A stretch of 64,000 nucleotides of DNA from an uncultured Maribacter sp. (GTDB taxonomy: Bacteria; Bacteroidota; Bacteroidia; Flavobacteriales; Flavobacteriaceae): assembly GCA_947493885.1 (NCBI GenBank), contig CANLTE010000002.1:62001-126000 (forward strand), read 5' to 3'. Of this stretch, positions 62,365-64,000 are shown in pieces. Under the pieces are notes generated by a model. It ran no database searches. It saw only the letters and a list, made by a program, of their open reading frames with translations, and was not told the origin of the DNA. Each line of letters starts with the position of its first letter. The stretch's first letter is position 1. Both the position numbers and the translations under genes were made by a program.

Positions 62365-64000
62365 ATGAAAAAATTAATGTATTGTATTCTAACCTTATTT
62401 ATGCTTGTAACACTTTTCATAAGTTGTGGTAATCAAGGTAATGGTTCAAAAGATGGAGCACTTACATCTGGTGCAGCGGAAAAAGTATATGTAGCACCTG
62501 GAGAGCATGATGAATATTATGCTTTTATTTCAGGTGGATTTAGTGGACAAATGTCTGTTTATGGTCTTCCTTCAGGAAGATTGTTTAAAGTAATACCAGT
62601 GTTTTCTCAAGATGCAGAAAAGGCTTATGGATATAACGAAGAAACTAAACCTATGTTAAATACATCTCATGGTTTTGTTCCTTGGGATGATGCGCACCAT
62701 CCAGATATTTCTCAAACAAATGGTGAGTTAGATGGTCGTTTTGTGTTTATTAACGGTAACAATACACCTCGTATCGCTAAAATAGATTTGACTACTTTCG
62801 AAACTACTGAAATTATTGAAGTGCCTAATAGTGCGGGTAATCACAGTTCTTCTTTTGTAACCGAAAATACTGAATATGTAGTTGCAGGAACACGTTTTTC
62901 TGTGCCCGTACCACAGCGAGACATGCCAATTAATGAGTATAAAGGTAATTTTAAAGGAGCTCTATCCTTTATTAGTGTTAATCCAGAAGATGGTGGTATG
63001 GACATTAAATTTCAGATTATTATGCCTGGTTTTGATTACGATTTATCTCACCCAGGTAGAGGAGCCTCACATGGATGGTTTTTCTTTACAACGTATAATA
63101 CTGAGGAAGCTAGTTCATTACTAGAAGTTAATGCATCTCAGAATGATAAAGATTTTATTGCAGCCATAAATTGGAAGAAAATTGAGGAATATGTAAATAA
63201 TGGAGGTGGTAAAATGATGCCTGCAAATTATGCTCATAATGTTTATGATGAGCATACACATACAGCAACTTCTACAATGAAAAAAGAAGTTTTAGTAGTT
63301 AACCCAACTGAAGTCCCTGGAGCAATATACTTTTTACCTACACCAAAGTCTCCACATGGTTGTGATGTAGACCCTTCTGGTGAATACATTGTTGGAAATG
63401 GTAAGTTGTCGGCTGATTTAACGGTGCATTCTTTTACAAAAATGTTAGCTGCAATTGAAGGAGAAAAGTATGATGGTGAAGCATATGGAATTCCAATTTT
63501 AAATTTCGAAGACGTTTTGGCAGGAACTGTTAGTCAACCAGGATTAGGCCCTTTACATACAGAGTTTGATGGTAAAGGAAATGCATACACCACTTTTTTC
63601 ATTTCTTCAGAGGTTGTTAAGTGGAAATTAGGGACTTGGGAAGTTGTTGATAGACAGCCATGTTACTATTCTGTAGGACACTTAATGATTCCTGGAGGAA
63701 ATTCCAGAAAACCATTTGGTAAGTATGTATTAGCAATGAACAAAATCACAAAAGATAGGTATTTACCAACCGGGCCAGAAGTTACGCAGTCCGCACAGTT
63801 GTATGATATTTCTGGAGAGAAAATGGAGTTACTTCTTGATTTTCCAACGGTGGGGGAACCTCATTATGCAGCAGGTATTGCAGCAGATATTGTTAAGAAG
63901 AATTCTAAGAAAATTTATAAACTAGACGAAAACAAACATAAATATGCTACACTTTCTGATAATGATGTAAGAGTTGAGCGAAATGGTAAGGAGGTTCATA
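62365..64000 (+). CDS. nosZ: Nitrous oxide reductase, clade II (5' part, runs off window)
   Basis: 545 codons are open to the window end. The N-terminus is a Sec-type lipoprotein-like signal (LFISCGNQ), not a Tat signal, which marks clade II (atypical) NosZ. The seven-bladed propeller that holds the CuZ centre is visible: FVPWDDAHHPDIS, RFVFINGNNTPRIAKIDL, ASHGWFFF, TPKSPHGCDVDPSGEYIVGNGKL, GLGPLHTEFDGKGNAYTTFF and SVGHLMIPGG supply histidine ligands. The CuA cupredoxin domain lies beyond the window. It reduces N2O to N2 in the periplasm, with electrons probably from the cytochrome two genes upstream. Confidence 0.97.
   Translation, partial: MKKLMYCILTLFMLVTLFISCGNQGNGSKDGALTSGAAEKVYVAPGEHDEYYAFISGGFSGQMSVYGLPSGRLFKVIPVFSQDAEKAYGYNEETKPMLNTSHGFVPWDDAHHPDISQTNGELDGRFVFINGNNTPRIAKIDLTTFETTEIIEVPNSAGNHSSSFVTENTEYVVAGTRFSVPVPQRDMPINEYKGNFKGALSFISVNPEDGGMDIKFQIIMPGFDYDLSHPGRGASHGWFFFTTYNTEEASSLLEVNASQNDKDFIAAINWKKIEEYVNNGGGKMMPANYAHNVYDEHTHTATSTMKKEVLVVNPTEVPGAIYFLPTPKSPHGCDVDPSGEYIVGNGKLSADLTVHSFTKMLAAIEGEKYDGEAYGIPILNFEDVLAGTVSQPGLGPLHTEFDGKGNAYTTFFISSEVVKWKLGTWEVVDRQPCYYSVGHLMIPGGNSRKPFGKYVLAMNKITKDRYLPTGPEVTQSAQLYDISGEKMELLLDFPTVGEPHYAAGIAADIVKKNSKKIYKLDENKHKYATLSDNDVRVERNGKEVH

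Overview
The window looks like chromosome of a marine, polysaccharide-degrading member of the Flavobacteriaceae (Bacteroidota). The support is AT-rich DNA, a SusC/SusD pair, a hybrid two-component regulator, many secreted glycoside hydrolases with signal peptides, Bacteroidota-type promoters (TTTG, about 19 bases, TAnnTTTG), a long type II-C Cas9 with 46-base repeats, and a Sec-type clade II nosZ.

Layout. 1-701: truncated membrane sensor. 930-5369: envelope operon with a cytochrome c lipoprotein and two copies each of YceI, OB-fold and DUF5777-like genes, plus a small HMA-like protein. 5453-6163: secreted two-repeat protein. 6255-12982: complete type II-C CRISPR-Cas locus (tracrRNA, cas9, cas1, cas2, 11-repeat array). 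13069-14996: LacI-type regulator and a subclass B1 metallo-beta-lactamase. 15332-17950: PAS-rich histidine kinase and single-domain response regulator. 17947-24312: D-galactonate-type catabolic operon (transporter, two enolase-superfamily dehydratases, kinase, aldolase, lactonase). 24545-28761: dinB-dnaE mutagenesis cassette behind a paired palindromic operator. 29067-55028: polysaccharide utilisation locus with SusCD, a VCBS/ASPIC lipoprotein, HTCS regulator, S1 sulfatase, GH117, two GH28, three GH29 and one GH2. 55183-57144: sugar kinase and nucleotidyltransferase. 57289-58638: GH109-like protein. 58757-64000: hemN, universal stress protein, cytochrome c, fasciclin lipoprotein and truncated nosZ (nitrous oxide respiration).

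How it fits together. GH117 (anhydrogalactosidase family), GH2, GH29 and a sulfatase suggest a sulfated red-algal galactan of the agar/porphyran/carrageenan type. The galactonate-type operon 5 kb upstream would carry acid sugars from such galactans to pyruvate and glyceraldehyde-3-phosphate. The kinase/nucleotidyltransferase pair could activate released free sugar. These links are inferred from gene content.

Most interesting observation. Between tracrRNA and cas9 there is an unannotated, complete small-RNA gene on the minus strand. It has a consensus promoter, a 5' hairpin, a spacer-like segment, a 17-base truncated CRISPR repeat able to pair with the tracrRNA, and a strong terminator. The spacer-like segment nearly matches (12 + 8 bases, with CG replaced by T between them) the DNA between its own promoter and the cas9 promoter. 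It therefore looks like a built-in crRNA-like guide that could let Cas9 repress its own locus, analogous to Francisella scaRNA or the Streptococcus long tracrRNA but arranged differently.
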